A stretch of DNA of 64,000 nt from an uncultured Lachnospiraceae bacterium. Lineage in GTDB: Bacteria > Bacillota > Clostridia > Lachnospirales > Lachnospiraceae. Below, piece after piece: positions 7,887 through 17,248 of the stretch. The stretch covers positions 1-64,000 of the forward strand of contig CAJUSO010000001.1 in the NCBI GenBank assembly GCA_910588965.1. The letters run 5' to 3'. The position numbers were made by a program, and so were the translations under genes. How positions within the stretch are numbered: position 1 is the first letter of the stretch; every line of letters starts with the position of its first letter. The notes below the pieces were generated by a model, which saw only the letters and a program-made list of their open reading frames with translations, was not told the origin of the DNA and did no database searches.

Positions 7887-7960
7887 AGAAGGTAAATTGC
7901 GGGTAATATGTCCGTGGTTTCAAAAGTATTACAAATTTATATATCATAGGGAGGTTTAAC

Positions 7961-9460
7961 ATGAAATTATCAAGAAATTACAAGTTTTGGTTCTGCACAG
8001 GATCCCAGGATTTATATGGGGATGAGTGCCTGAGGAACGTAGCGGAGCATTCCAGGATTATCGTGGAGAAGCTGAACGCATCCGGCGTCTTGCCTTTTGA
8101 GGTAGTTCTGAAGCCCACGCTGATTACAAATGAATTGATCCGTAAGACCTTCAATGAGGCAAATATTGATGAGGATTGCGCCGGCGTAATCGTATGGTGC
8201 CATACCTTCTCCCCAGCAAAATCCTGGATTTTAGGCCTGCAGGAGTATAGGAAGCCATTGCTTCATTTACATACCCAGTTTAATGAGGAAATCCCGTATG
8301 ATACGATTGATATGGATTTTATGAATGAGAACCAGTCCGCACACGGCGACCGTGAATGGGGCCATATGGTTACCCGCATGGGCATTGAGCGCAAAGTAGT
8401 AGTGGGGCATTGGACCAGCGCTGCCGTACAGGGGAAAATTGCTTCCTGGATGCGTACTGCTATCGGTATCGTAGAGAGCAGCCATGTACGCGTGATGCGT
8501 GTGGCGGACAACATGAGGAACGTGGCCGTGACCGAAGGCGACAAGGTAGAGGCACAGCTGAAGTTCGGCTGGGAAGTAGACGCTTACCCGGTAAATGAAA
8601 TTGCTGACTGCGTTGGTTCTGTTTCTGAATCTGATACAAACGCATTGGTGGATGAATATTATGATAAATATGAAATCCTCTTAGAGGGCAGGGACGCAGA
8701 GGAATTCAAGCGCCATGTGGCCGTACAGGCACAGATTGAGATTGGGTTTGAGCGTTTCTTAGAGGAGAAGAACTACCAGGCTATCGTAACCCATTTCGGC
8801 GACTTGGGCGCATTGAAGCAGCTTCCGGGCCTTGCTATCCAGAGGCTGATGGAAAAAGGCTATGGCTTCGGCGCAGAAGGCGACTGGAAGGTAGCAGCCA
8901 TGGTGCGTATTATGAAATTAATGTCCGCAGGCATGAAGGATGCAAAGGGCACCTCCATGTTAGAGGATTATACTTATAATTTAGTTCCTGGCAAGGAAGG
9001 CATCCTCCAGGCGCATATGCTGGAAATCTGCCCGACCATCGCAGAAGGCCCAATCAGCATTAAGTGCCAGCCTCTTTCCATGGGCGATAGGGAAGATCCA
9101 GCCCGCCTGGTATTTACGTCCAAGGAAGGCCCTGGCATTGCCGCTTCTTTGATTGACTTAGGCAACAGGTTCCGCCTGATTATCAATTCCGTAGACTGCA
9201 AGAAGGTAGGGAAGCCTATGCCGAAGCTTCCGGTTGCTACTGCGTTCTGGACACCGAAGCCAGACTTCGCAACAGGCTGTGAAGCATGGATTTTGGCCGG
9301 CGGCGCACACCATACCGCATTTTCCTATGATATTACAGCTGAGCAGATGGGCGACTGGGCAGCCGCTATGGGCATTGAGGCTGTATTTATTGATGAAAAT
9401 ACCGATATCCGCAGCTTCAAGAAGGATTTGATGTTAGGGAATGTAGTATTCGGCAGGTAA
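7961..9460 (+). CDS. araA: L-arabinose isomerase
   Basis: Converts L-arabinose to L-ribulose, the first step of the isomerase route. The 499-residue length is normal for the family. The metal and catalytic acidic residues are in the expected places: FGAEGDWK, LEDYTYNL, a histidine in QAHMLEI, and the C-terminal GGAHHTAFSYD. A GGGAGG site lies 8 nt before the ATG. It is the first gene of a six-gene pentose operon on the plus strand. The presence of araD and an FGGY kinase downstream supports arabinose rather than another aldose as substrate. Confidence 0.97.
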   Translation: MKLSRNYKFWFCTGSQDLYGDECLRNVAEHSRIIVEKLNASGVLPFEVVLKPTLITNELIRKTFNEANIDEDCAGVIVWCHTFSPAKSWILGLQEYRKPLLHLHTQFNEEIPYDTIDMDFMNENQSAHGDREWGHMVTRMGIERKVVVGHWTSAAVQGKIASWMRTAIGIVESSHVRVMRVADNMRNVAVTEGDKVEAQLKFGWEVDAYPVNEIADCVGSVSESDTNALVDEYYDKYEILLEGRDAEEFKRHVAVQAQIEIGFERFLEEKNYQAIVTHFGDLGALKQLPGLAIQRLMEKGYGFGAEGDWKVAAMVRIMKLMSAGMKDAKGTSMLEDYTYNLVPGKEGILQAHMLEICPTIAEGPISIKCQPLSMGDREDPARLVFTSKEGPGIAASLIDLGNRFRLIINSVDCKKVGKPMPKLPVATAFWTPKPDFATGCEAWILAGGAHHTAFSYDITAEQMGDWAAAMGIEAVFIDENTDIRSFKKDLMLGNVVFGR

Positions 9461-9509
9461 TCTGGCTTCACAGTATCCGGGCGCGGTATCCAGAAAGAGA
9501 GGGAATGTT

Positions 9510-10163
9510 ATGAGATTTTTTATAGACACAGCAAATGTGGATGATATCCGCAAAGCGAATGATATGGGTGTTATCTGCGGCGTAACGACGAACCCTTCTT
9601 TGATTGCGAAGGAAGGCAGGGACTTTAATGATGTAATCAAAGAAATTACCACGATTGTGGACGGGCCAATCAGCGGTGAGGTTAAGGCCACTACCACGGA
9701 TGCGGACACCATGGTGAAGGAAGGGCGCGAGATTGCAGCCATCCATCCCAATATGATTGTGAAAATCCCTATGACAGTGGAGGGCTTGAAGGCAGTCAAG
9801 GTATTGGCGGCCGAGGGCATCAAGACGAATGTGACGCTGATTTTCACGGCGAACCAGGCTTTGCTGGCAGCAAGGGCAGGGGCTACTTATGTATCTCCGT
9901 TCCTGGGGCGTCTGGACGACATCAACCAGGTAGGCACCAGCCTGATTGAAGATATTGCAGATATCTTTGCCAATTATGACCTGGATACCGAGATTATTGC
10001 GGCAAGCGTGCGCAACCCGGTCCACGTGACAGAATGTGCCTTGGCCGGGGCGGATATCGCGACTGTGCCATACAGCGTGATTGAGCAGATGACCAAGCAC
10101 CCGCTGACCGATATCGGCATTGAGAAATTCAAGAAGGACTATCTGGCGGTATTTGGCGGGTAA
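9510..10163 (+). CDS. transaldolase, small FSA/TalC type
   Basis: The 217-residue protein belongs to the short transaldolase or fructose-6-phosphate aldolase group. It starts FFIDTANVDDIRKA, has GVTTNPSLIAKEG at 24-36, the Schiff-base lysine K85 in MIVKIPMT, and TYVSPFLGRLDDI. In an arabinose operon it most likely works as a transaldolase in the non-oxidative pentose phosphate pathway. Sequence alone does not separate transaldolase from F6P aldolase activity. It lies 49 nt after araA. Confidence 0.9.
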   Translation: MRFFIDTANVDDIRKANDMGVICGVTTNPSLIAKEGRDFNDVIKEITTIVDGPISGEVKATTTDADTMVKEGREIAAIHPNMIVKIPMTVEGLKAVKVLAAEGIKTNVTLIFTANQALLAARAGATYVSPFLGRLDDINQVGTSLIEDIADIFANYDLDTEIIAASVRNPVHVTECALAGADIATVPYSVIEQMTKHPLTDIGIEKFKKDYLAVFGG

Positions 10164-10215
10164 GCTGTAAGAGTAAGATAGATTAGATGGCGATTAGCAA
10201 AAGGAGACATTTTAA

Positions 10216-11055
10216 ATGGAAAACTTAGAACTTCAGAAAACAGCCAATGAAATCCGCAAGGGCATCGTGACTGCTGTCCATGCGGCAAAGGCAGGGCATC
10301 CCGGCGGTTCCCTTTCCGCTACGGAGGCATTTACTTATTTGTATTTTGAGGAAATGGATATAGATCCCAAGGATCCCAAGAAGCCGGGCCGTGACCGTTT
10401 CGTACTGTCGAAAGGGCATACAGCCCCAGGCCTTTATTCCACCCTTGCCAACCGTGGGTTTTTCCCGGTGGAGGATTTAAAGACATTGCGCCAGATTGGC
10501 TCCCATCTGCAGGGGCATCCCTGTATCCAGCACACGCCGGGCATTGATATGTCCAGCGGCTCCCTGGGCCAGGGGATTTCCACGGCCGTGGGCATGGCAT
10601 TGTCAGCCAAATTAAGCAATGACAGCTACCGTGTATACACCCTCCTGGGCGACGGTGAAATCCAGGAAGGACAGGTATGGGAAGCTTCTATGTTTGCAGG
10701 CCACCGCAAGCTGGACAACCTGGTAGTGATTGTGGACAACAACGGGCTGCAGATTGACGGCAGGATTGAAGATGTATGCTCCCCTTATCCAATCGCAGAC
10801 AAATTCCGGGCCTTTAATTTCCACGTAGTTGAAGTGGAGGACGGCAATGATTTTGACCAGCTGCGGGCAGCCTTCCAAGAGGCGAGAACGACCAAGGGGA
10901 TGCCTACAGCAATCGTGATGAAGACCTTAAAGGGCAAGGGCGTATCCTATATGGAAGGCAAAGCCGGATGGCATGGGAAAGCCCCCAATGATGAAGAGTA
11001 CGCGATCGCAATGGAAGAATTAGAGAAAGCAGGTGAAGCATTATGCCAGAAGTAA
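10216..11055 (+). CDS. transketolase, N-terminal (thiamine-binding) subunit
   Basis: Forms the ThDP/Mg-binding half of a split transketolase. The 279-residue protein carries HAAKAGHPGGSLSATE, the invariant KGHTAPGLYS segment, and the ThDP motif GDGEIQEGQVWEA ending in DNNGLQIDG. Firmicutes often split transketolase into two genes. Here the second half follows with a 13-nt overlap, so the two should be made together. AAAGGAGA precedes the ATG. Its role is to move two-carbon units between pentose and hexose phosphates formed from arabinose. Confidence 0.95.
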   Translation: MENLELQKTANEIRKGIVTAVHAAKAGHPGGSLSATEAFTYLYFEEMDIDPKDPKKPGRDRFVLSKGHTAPGLYSTLANRGFFPVEDLKTLRQIGSHLQGHPCIQHTPGIDMSSGSLGQGISTAVGMALSAKLSNDSYRVYTLLGDGEIQEGQVWEASMFAGHRKLDNLVVIVDNNGLQIDGRIEDVCSPYPIADKFRAFNFHVVEVEDGNDFDQLRAAFQEARTTKGMPTAIVMKTLKGKGVSYMEGKAGWHGKAPNDEEYAIAMEELEKAGEALCQK

Positions 11056-11987
11056 AGAAAATCGCAACCAGAGACAGCTATGGCAACGCATTGGTAGAGC
11101 TGGGAAAAGAACATGAGAATCTGGTAGTGCTGGATGCAGACCTTGCGGCAGCGACCAAGACAGGCGTGTTTCAGAAGGAATTTCCAGAAAGGCACATTGA
11201 CTGCGGCATCGCAGAGTGCAATATGATGGGCATCGCAGCAGGCATCGCCACCACAGGGAAGGTGCCCTTTGTAAGCTCTTTTGCCATGTTTGCAGCAGGC
11301 AGGGCTTTTGAGCAGGTAAGGAATTCGGTAGGGTATCCCCACTTGAATGTGAAGATTGGCGCAACCCATGCAGGGATTTCTGTTGGGGAGGACGGCGCGT
11401 CCCACCAGTGTAACGAGGATATCGCATTGATGCGCACCATCCCGGGCATGACTGTAATTAACCCATCCGACGACGTAGAGGCAAAGGCAGCCGTTAAGGC
11501 AGCATATGAAATGGAAGGCCCGGTGTATCTGAGGTTCGGGCGTTTGGCTGTCCCAGTCATCAATGACAGGGAAGGCTATAAATTTGAAATAGGCAAGGGC
11601 GTGCTCCTAAAGGAAGGCACAGATGTCACGATTGTGGCGACTGGCCTGTGCGTAGGGGCGTCCTTAGAGGCAGCAGAAAAGCTGGAGGCAGATGGGATTC
11701 ACGTAGAGGTAATCAATATCCATACCATCAAGCCTTTGGATGAGGATATCATCTTAAATTCTGCGAAAAAGACAGGTAAAGTAGTGACTGCTGAAGAGCA
11801 TTCCATCATCGGCGGCCTGGGGAGCGCAGTATGCGACTGCCTGAGCGCAAAAGCGCCCACCCCGGTATGCAAGATTGGCGTAAACGATACTTACGGAGAG
11901 TCCGGCCCTGCAGGAAAGCTTCTGGAGAAATATGGGCTTGACGCACAGGGGATTTACGAGAAGGTAAAAGGGTTCGTGAAGGCTTAA
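11043..11987 (+). CDS. transketolase, C-terminal (pyrimidine-binding) subunit
   Basis: The 314-residue partner of the preceding gene contains the pyrimidine-binding part (RDSYGNALVELGKEHENLV, CGIAECNMMGIAAGIA with the key glutamate, ASHQCNEDIALM) and the C-terminal domain (VVTAEEHSIIGGLGSAV). It overlaps the N-terminal subunit gene by 13 nt in another frame. The start ATG at 11043 has AGGTG upstream within that gene. Length and order match other split clostridial transketolases. Confidence 0.95.
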   Translation: MPEVKKIATRDSYGNALVELGKEHENLVVLDADLAAATKTGVFQKEFPERHIDCGIAECNMMGIAAGIATTGKVPFVSSFAMFAAGRAFEQVRNSVGYPHLNVKIGATHAGISVGEDGASHQCNEDIALMRTIPGMTVINPSDDVEAKAAVKAAYEMEGPVYLRFGRLAVPVINDREGYKFEIGKGVLLKEGTDVTIVATGLCVGASLEAAEKLEADGIHVEVINIHTIKPLDEDIILNSAKKTGKVVTAEEHSIIGGLGSAVCDCLSAKAPTPVCKIGVNDTYGESGPAGKLLEKYGLDAQGIYEKVKGFVKA

Positions 11988-12265
11988 GCCAGGAACGCAG
12001 GATGATGGCTAAACGTACGCATTTTATGGGAAGGTTAAGCCGCTGCAGGCATAGGGTCCGGCATGCAGGAAAGGGATGCAAAGGGGGTTTGCAGATAGAT
12101 GCATGGGGAAGCCTTGGGCCTGCAGCAGCAAGATAGGAGGCGTGTCCTGTTTCATTTCAGAGCAATGGCTTTTATGGCTGCGCCACTGGTTTGGGCGGGC
12201 TGGAATGGAGGCAGGGCGCGCTTTTGGGTTTTTATGGCAAATGGAGGAAAGGAGATTTTTCACTT

Positions 12266-13867
12266 ATGGAAAAGAGCCATATCATAGAAGATATTAAGAA
12301 TGGGAAGACTGCCCTGGGCATAGAGTTTGGCTCCACCAGGATTAAGGCAGTCCTGGTAGGGAGCGATAATACGCCGATTGCTTCCGGCGCCCATGACTGG
12401 GAGAACCAGTTAAAGGACCATATCTGGACCTACAGCCTGGACGCCATCTGGAATGGCCTTCAGGACTGCTACCAGAAGATGGCAGAGGATGTTAAGGCAC
12501 AGTATGGGGTTGTGCTGACGGAGGTTGGGGCTCTGGGCTTTAGTGCAATGATGCATGGCTATATGGCGTTCAACAAAGAAAATGAGCTGCTGGTGCCCTT
12601 CCGTACCTGGCGCAATACCATTACGGAAGAAGCTTCTAAGAAGCTGACGGAGGTGTTCCAGTACAATATCCCGCAGAGATGGAGCATTGCCCATTTATAT
12701 CAGGCAATCCTTAACAAAGAGGAGCATGTAAGCGATGTGGCATATTTCACCACCCTGGCAGGCTATGTGCACTGGAAGCTGACCGGGCAGCAGGTCCTGG
12801 GCGTAGGCGAGGCTTCGGGTATGTTCCCCATCGACATTGCCACTGGGGATTTTGACCAGAAGATGGTTGGCCAGTTCAACGATCTGGTTGCAGGGGAAGG
12901 TTTCTCCTGGAAATTAGGGGATATTATGCCGAAGGTGCTGAATGCGGGGGACAGCGCAGGTACATTGACAGAGGAAGGCGCTAAGCTTTTGGATCCCACA
13001 GGAAGCCTTAAGGCAGGCATACCGTTATGCCCGCCGGAAGGCGACGCAGGCACGGGCATGGTGGCTACCAAGAGCGTGGCGCAGCGTACCGGGAATGTTT
13101 CTGCCGGTACTTCCGTATTTGCTATGGCAGTGTTGGAAGATAACCTTAAGAAAGTGCATCCGGAAATCGACATGGTAACTACGCCGGACGGCAGCCTGGT
13201 GGCGATGGTACACTGCAACAACTGTACCTCCGACCTGAATGCATGGGTGAACCTCTTCAAGGAATTTGCAGAGAGCTTCGGCGTAGAAGTGGATATGACG
13301 AAGCTGTTCTCGGTGCTGTACAATAAGGCATTGGAAGGCGACGACGACTGCGGCGGGCTGCTGGCATATAATTATTTCTCAGGGGAGCATATTACAGGCT
13401 TCGAGGAAGGCCGTCCATTGTTCGTGCGCACGCCGGACAGCAAGTTTAACCTGGCTAATTTCATGCGGGTACACCTGTTTACTGCCCTTGGCGCATTGAA
13501 GACGGGGCTGGATATCCTGCTGAAAGAAGAAGACGTCCAATTGGATGAGCTGATGGGCCACGGCGGCCTGTTCAAGACCAAGGGCGTTGGCCAGAAGGTA
13601 ATGGCAGCAGCTGTAAACGTGCCTGTTTCTGTGATGGAGACAGCTGGGGAGGGCGGTGCATGGGGGATTGCCCTGCTGGCTTCCTATATGGTAAATAAAG
13701 CTGAGGGCGAAAGCCTGTCCCATTACCTGGATGAAAAAGTATTTGCAGGCCAGGAAAGCGTTACCCTGCAGCCGGAAGCTAAGGATGTGGCAGGCTTTGA
13801 CGTGTTTATCAAGCGTTACAGCGAAGGCCTTCCGATTGAGCGCGCAGCAGTTGACAGCCTGAAATAG
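12266..13867 (+). CDS. FGGY carbohydrate kinase, probable L-ribulokinase
   Basis: The 533-residue FGGY kinase begins with the ATPase phosphate-1 segment LGIEFGSTRIKAVLV and has GNVSAGTSVFAMAVL and GHGGLFKTKGVGQ in the C-terminal lobe. It sits between the split transketolase and araD, so it most likely phosphorylates L-ribulose. It is not a close match to the Gram-negative AraB pattern and could be called a xylulokinase from sequence alone. The ATG at 12266 is chosen for AAAGGAG 11-12 nt upstream; an in-frame start at 12191 has none. The 278-nt spacer upstream is unusually long for this operon and shows no clear promoter. Confidence 0.85.
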   Translation: MEKSHIIEDIKNGKTALGIEFGSTRIKAVLVGSDNTPIASGAHDWENQLKDHIWTYSLDAIWNGLQDCYQKMAEDVKAQYGVVLTEVGALGFSAMMHGYMAFNKENELLVPFRTWRNTITEEASKKLTEVFQYNIPQRWSIAHLYQAILNKEEHVSDVAYFTTLAGYVHWKLTGQQVLGVGEASGMFPIDIATGDFDQKMVGQFNDLVAGEGFSWKLGDIMPKVLNAGDSAGTLTEEGAKLLDPTGSLKAGIPLCPPEGDAGTGMVATKSVAQRTGNVSAGTSVFAMAVLEDNLKKVHPEIDMVTTPDGSLVAMVHCNNCTSDLNAWVNLFKEFAESFGVEVDMTKLFSVLYNKALEGDDDCGGLLAYNYFSGEHITGFEEGRPLFVRTPDSKFNLANFMRVHLFTALGALKTGLDILLKEEDVQLDELMGHGGLFKTKGVGQKVMAAAVNVPVSVMETAGEGGAWGIALLASYMVNKAEGESLSHYLDEKVFAGQESVTLQPEAKDVAGFDVFIKRYSEGLPIERAAVDSLK

Positions 13868-13911
13868 CATTAGAAGGCATCAATACATAGAAATGTAAGA
13901 AAGGGATTATC

Positions 13912-14613
13912 ATGTTAGAGGAACTGAAAAAAGCAGTCTATGAAGCAAATATGGATTTGCCCCGTTATGGCCTGGTAACCTTTACTTGGGGGAATGTCAG
14001 CGGCATTGACCGTGAGAAGGGGCTGTTTGTCATTAAGCCAAGCGGTGTGGATTATGAGAAATTAAAGCCAGAGGATATGGTAGTCATGGATTTGGAGGGC
14101 AATAAGGTAGAGGGCAGGTACAACCCTTCTTCTGACACAGCCACCCATCTGGAACTGTACAAAGCCTTCCCGGAAATCGGCGGCGTGGTACACACCCATT
14201 CTTCCTATGCCACAAGCTGGGCACAGGCAGGCAGGAGCATCCCCTGCTATGGGACGACCCACGCGGATTATATGTATGGGGAAATCCCTTGCGTGCGCTG
14301 CCTGAACAAGGAAGAAATTGACGGCGCGTACGAAGAGAACACAGGGCATTTGATTGTAGGTTCTTTCCAGGAAATGGGCAAGGATGTGATGGCAGTGCCG
14401 GCTGTGCTGTGCAAAAACCACGGCCCCTTCGCTTGGGGCAAGGACGCCCATGAGGCAGTGCATAATGCAGTGGTATTGGAGGAAGTGGCCAAGATGGCAT
14501 ACCGGGCAAAGACCATCAATCCGCGTATCCAGCCTGCGCCCCAGGAGCTGCAGGATAAGCACTATTACCGGAAGCATGGGGCAAATGCTTACTATGGGCA
14601 GAAGGAAGAGTAA
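13912..14613 (+). CDS. araD: L-ribulose-5-phosphate 4-epimerase
   Basis: Converts L-ribulose 5-phosphate to D-xylulose 5-phosphate, completing arabinose entry to the pentose phosphate pathway. The 233-residue class II aldolase-fold enzyme has GNVSGIDREKG, the substrate-binding KPSGVDY, the metal-binding histidine pair GVVHTHSSYAT, and KNHGPFAWG. An AAAGGGA site precedes the ATG, 44 nt after the kinase. It ends the arabinose operon. Confidence 0.96.
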   Translation: MLEELKKAVYEANMDLPRYGLVTFTWGNVSGIDREKGLFVIKPSGVDYEKLKPEDMVVMDLEGNKVEGRYNPSSDTATHLELYKAFPEIGGVVHTHSSYATSWAQAGRSIPCYGTTHADYMYGEIPCVRCLNKEEIDGAYEENTGHLIVGSFQEMGKDVMAVPAVLCKNHGPFAWGKDAHEAVHNAVVLEEVAKMAYRAKTINPRIQPAPQELQDKHYYRKHGANAYYGQKEE

Positions 14614-14666
14614 GGCCATGCATGGAAGCTGCGGCTATCCCGTATATTAATATATAAAGGTTATTT

Positions 14667-14763
14667 AAGGGTATTTCCCAGAAAGCATCCTGTTAAGGGA
14701 GGAAGGTATGGGGGATACCCTTATTTCCGCGAGCAATGAGCCAAGCAGCCACGCTCGCGCGGA
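14667..14763. other. two inverted repeats between araD and the PRTase gene
   Basis: AAGGGTATTTCCC (14667) pairs with GGGGGATACCCTT (ending 14722) across a 30-nt loop. TCCGCGAGC (14726) pairs with GCTCGCG-CGGA (ending 14763). Either could end the arabinose transcript, though neither has a T tract. The rest of the 296-nt gap shows nothing else. Confidence 0.45.
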
Positions 14764-14909
14764 TATTTGGCGAATGCCGCGGGGTATTTGACGAAATGAT
14801 GGAAGCTATCTGGCATCTATGGTAGGATCCGTCCATGGCGTCACCGGATGGTTCTAGCAATTCAGCGGTTAAATGGGATGGGGGATGGCAGGAATAAGGA
14901 GGGAATGCT

Positions 14910-16097
14910 ATGGTGATAGAAGAATATACAGAAGAGATTGTGTCAATTGCAAAAAGGGAGAATAATACCAAAAGGGCATACCTGGTGGTGAACCGCCTCC
15001 AGGGGAAGCATATACCGGTGGAGCCTTCCAAGCCTATGGGAATGTTCCATGCATTAGCACAAAAAGTCAAAGCGGCGTATCAGGGGCAGGCGCTTTTGGC
15101 AGTAGGTTTTGCGGAGACCGCTACGGCTATCGGGGCTGCGGTTGCGGCAGAATTGGGGGTTCCTTATATACAGACTACCAGGGAGGCCGTCCCTGGGGTG
15201 GAATACCTGTATTTTTCAGAGGCCCATAGCCATGCGGCTGAGCAGAAATTAATGAAAGATGATTTGGATCAGATGATTGGCGGGATTGGGCGTATCGTTT
15301 TTATCGAGGATGAGGTGACGACAGGGAATACTATTCTGAATATTATAGGGCTGCTGAGGAAGCATTATGGAAACCAAATCCGTTTTTCTGTGGCTTCGCT
15401 TTTAAACGGGATGGATGAAGAGGCCATGGGAAGGTATCTTGTGCAGCAGATTGACGCCCTGTATTTGGTAAAGACGGACCACAGCCATTATGGAAAAGTG
15501 GCAGGGCAGTCTGCAGGGGATGGGGTTTATCATAAGCCTTCTAAGGTGCAAGGGAGAGGCGATGGGGCAGCCTGCCCCAGTGGGAGAGGTCTTTGCCAGG
15601 CGGATGCCGGGCAGCTTCAGGAAATAAGGATCCCAGGCGCCCAGAATGCCAGGCGGATGGTGCAGGGCGCCGCTTACCAAGCTGCCTGCCAGGCTCTTTG
15701 GGAAAAGGTACAGGAAGCTGTGCCCTTTGAAGCGGCGCAGGACATCCTGGTATTGGGGACGGAAGAATTTATGTACCCGCCATTATTTGTAGCGCATCAG
15801 CTGCAGCTGCTGGGGCATAAGGTGAAATGCCATGCCACGACCAGAAGCCCGATTGCTGTCAGCAAGGAAAAGGATTACCCGCTGCATGAGCGTTATGAAC
15901 TGGCAAGCCTATATGATGGGAGCCGGGTTACTTTTGTCTATGATTTGGCGCAATATAGCCTTGTTCTTATCCTTACGGACGCCCCCTGCCAGGAAAACAG
16001 GGAGGGCAGCATAAGTGCAGGGCTTGTTTCCCTGCAGGATGCCCTTTGTTCCTGTGGGAACCAGAATATTTATTGTATTAGGTGGTGTGAAACATGA
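14910..16097 (+). CDS. phosphoribosyltransferase with TRSP domain (Ter-module type)
   Basis: The 395-residue protein has an N-terminal PRTase domain with the PRPP loop IVFIEDEVTTGNTILNI (129-145) and an upstream GFAETATAIG. After a Gly-rich linker (about 195-250) comes a C-terminal domain with ILVLGTEEFMYPPLFVA and VKCHATTRSPIAVS, fitting the TRSP domain. Anantharaman, Iyer and Aravind described this architecture in the biosynthetic arm of Ter (tellurium/stress) loci, proposed to make a nucleoside-like product. AAGGAGGG lies before the ATG. Its stop overlaps the next start by 4 nt (ATGA). No TerD/TerC gene is in the window. Function is inference from family context. Confidence 0.8.
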   Translation: MVIEEYTEEIVSIAKRENNTKRAYLVVNRLQGKHIPVEPSKPMGMFHALAQKVKAAYQGQALLAVGFAETATAIGAAVAAELGVPYIQTTREAVPGVEYLYFSEAHSHAAEQKLMKDDLDQMIGGIGRIVFIEDEVTTGNTILNIIGLLRKHYGNQIRFSVASLLNGMDEEAMGRYLVQQIDALYLVKTDHSHYGKVAGQSAGDGVYHKPSKVQGRGDGAACPSGRGLCQADAGQLQEIRIPGAQNARRMVQGAAYQAACQALWEKVQEAVPFEAAQDILVLGTEEFMYPPLFVAHQLQLLGHKVKCHATTRSPIAVSKEKDYPLHERYELASLYDGSRVTFVYDLAQYSLVLILTDAPCQENREGSISAGLVSLQDALCSCGNQNIYCIRWCET

Positions 16098-17227
16098 GAA
16101 GTTCTTATCTGGAAAAGGATGTTATTTTTCTGCTGAAGGATATCACAGGCCTGGTGGAGCCCCAGCCCACAGAGGAACGGGAAAAGTCCATCCAGGCGGG
16201 GAGGCATTATTGTGAAATGCTGCCGATAGAGTATGTCCCAAGCGAGAAATATATGGAAGTATACCAGGAAGCGTTGGCACATTATGCAAAGCCTACCGCC
16301 CAGGCAATCGGGATCCTGGCGGATAAGGTGGTGGGGAAGAAAGGCAGCAGGGTTGTCCTGGTGTCCCTGGCCAGGGCAGGCACGCCGGTTGGGATCCTCT
16401 TAAAACATTATATCCAGAAAAAATACCAGATAGAGGCGCCCCATTATTCGATATCCATCATCCGGGGCAGGGGCATTGACCAAAACGCGATGAAATTCCT
16501 GCTGTCCCATTACCAGCCCAAGGATTTGCTCTTTGTGGATGGCTGGATTGGGAAAGGCGCAATCTTAAAGGAACTGCAGAAGGAGATTGCGGCATACCCG
16601 GGGGTATCGGATGAGATTGCTGTTGTGGCAGACCCGGCAAATGTAACGGAGTTATGCGGCACCCATGAGGATATTTTAATCCCAAGCTCTTGCCTGAATT
16701 GTACGGTGTCTGGGTTAGTGAGCAGGACTTTCCTGCGTGGGGATATCATAGGGGAAAATGATTTCCATGGGGCAGTCTATTATGGGGAACTGGAAAGGGC
16801 AGATTTATCCTATGGTTTTATTGAATCCATTGAAAGGGAGTTTGAGGTAATGCCAAGCGGGCCTGTAGGGGGAGACAGGCAGGCGCGGGAGGGGATTGGA
16901 AGGAAGGGGGGACAGGAAGGATTTAGGCAAGGAGGGATAGGATGCGGCCATACAGGGATCAGGAGCGCAGGGATAGAAGAGGTAAAAAAAATAGCCCAGG
17001 AATTTGGCATTGCGGATCTGAATCTGGTGAAGCCAGGCATTGGGGAAACTACCCGGGTGCTGCTGCGCCGTGTGCCCTGGAAGGTCCTGGTGGACGGCCG
17101 CAGCAGGGATAGCCAGGAATTGGCGCATATTATTAGGCTTGCCCAGGAAAAGGGGGTTCCTGTCGAATCCTATCCGATGCGCCATTATAAAGCCTGTGGG
17201 ATTATAAAAAAGCTTGCAGATGCATAA
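16094..17227 (+). CDS. StiP-family protein with C-terminal PELOTA RNA-binding domain
   Basis: The 377-residue protein matches the family annotated as cysteine protease StiP, also described as a PRTase-like enzyme of Ter loci. VVLVSLARAGTPVGILLK (about 89-106), HYSISIIRGRGID (about 118-130) and DLLFVDGWIGKGAILKEL are typical. A Gly-rich linker (about 255-290) leads to a PELOTA-like domain with DLNLVKPGIGETTRVLLRR. It is translationally coupled to the PRTase gene by a 4-nt overlap. Annotated names disagree, and the actual reaction is not established. It ends 21 nt from the convergent C-C lyase gene. Confidence 0.8.
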   Translation: MRSSYLEKDVIFLLKDITGLVEPQPTEEREKSIQAGRHYCEMLPIEYVPSEKYMEVYQEALAHYAKPTAQAIGILADKVVGKKGSRVVLVSLARAGTPVGILLKHYIQKKYQIEAPHYSISIIRGRGIDQNAMKFLLSHYQPKDLLFVDGWIGKGAILKELQKEIAAYPGVSDEIAVVADPANVTELCGTHEDILIPSSCLNCTVSGLVSRTFLRGDIIGENDFHGAVYYGELERADLSYGFIESIEREFEVMPSGPVGGDRQAREGIGRKGGQEGFRQGGIGCGHTGIRSAGIEEVKKIAQEFGIADLNLVKPGIGETTRVLLRRVPWKVLVDGRSRDSQELAHIIRLAQEKGVPVESYPMRHYKACGIIKKLADA

Positions 17228-17248
17228 AACGGGGCATCCGGGGGAGGC

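Noticed and set aside
9468..10100. 210-codon minus-strand frame over the transaldolase gene
   Set aside because: Antisense shadow; the plus-strand transaldolase has catalytic K85 and family motifs.
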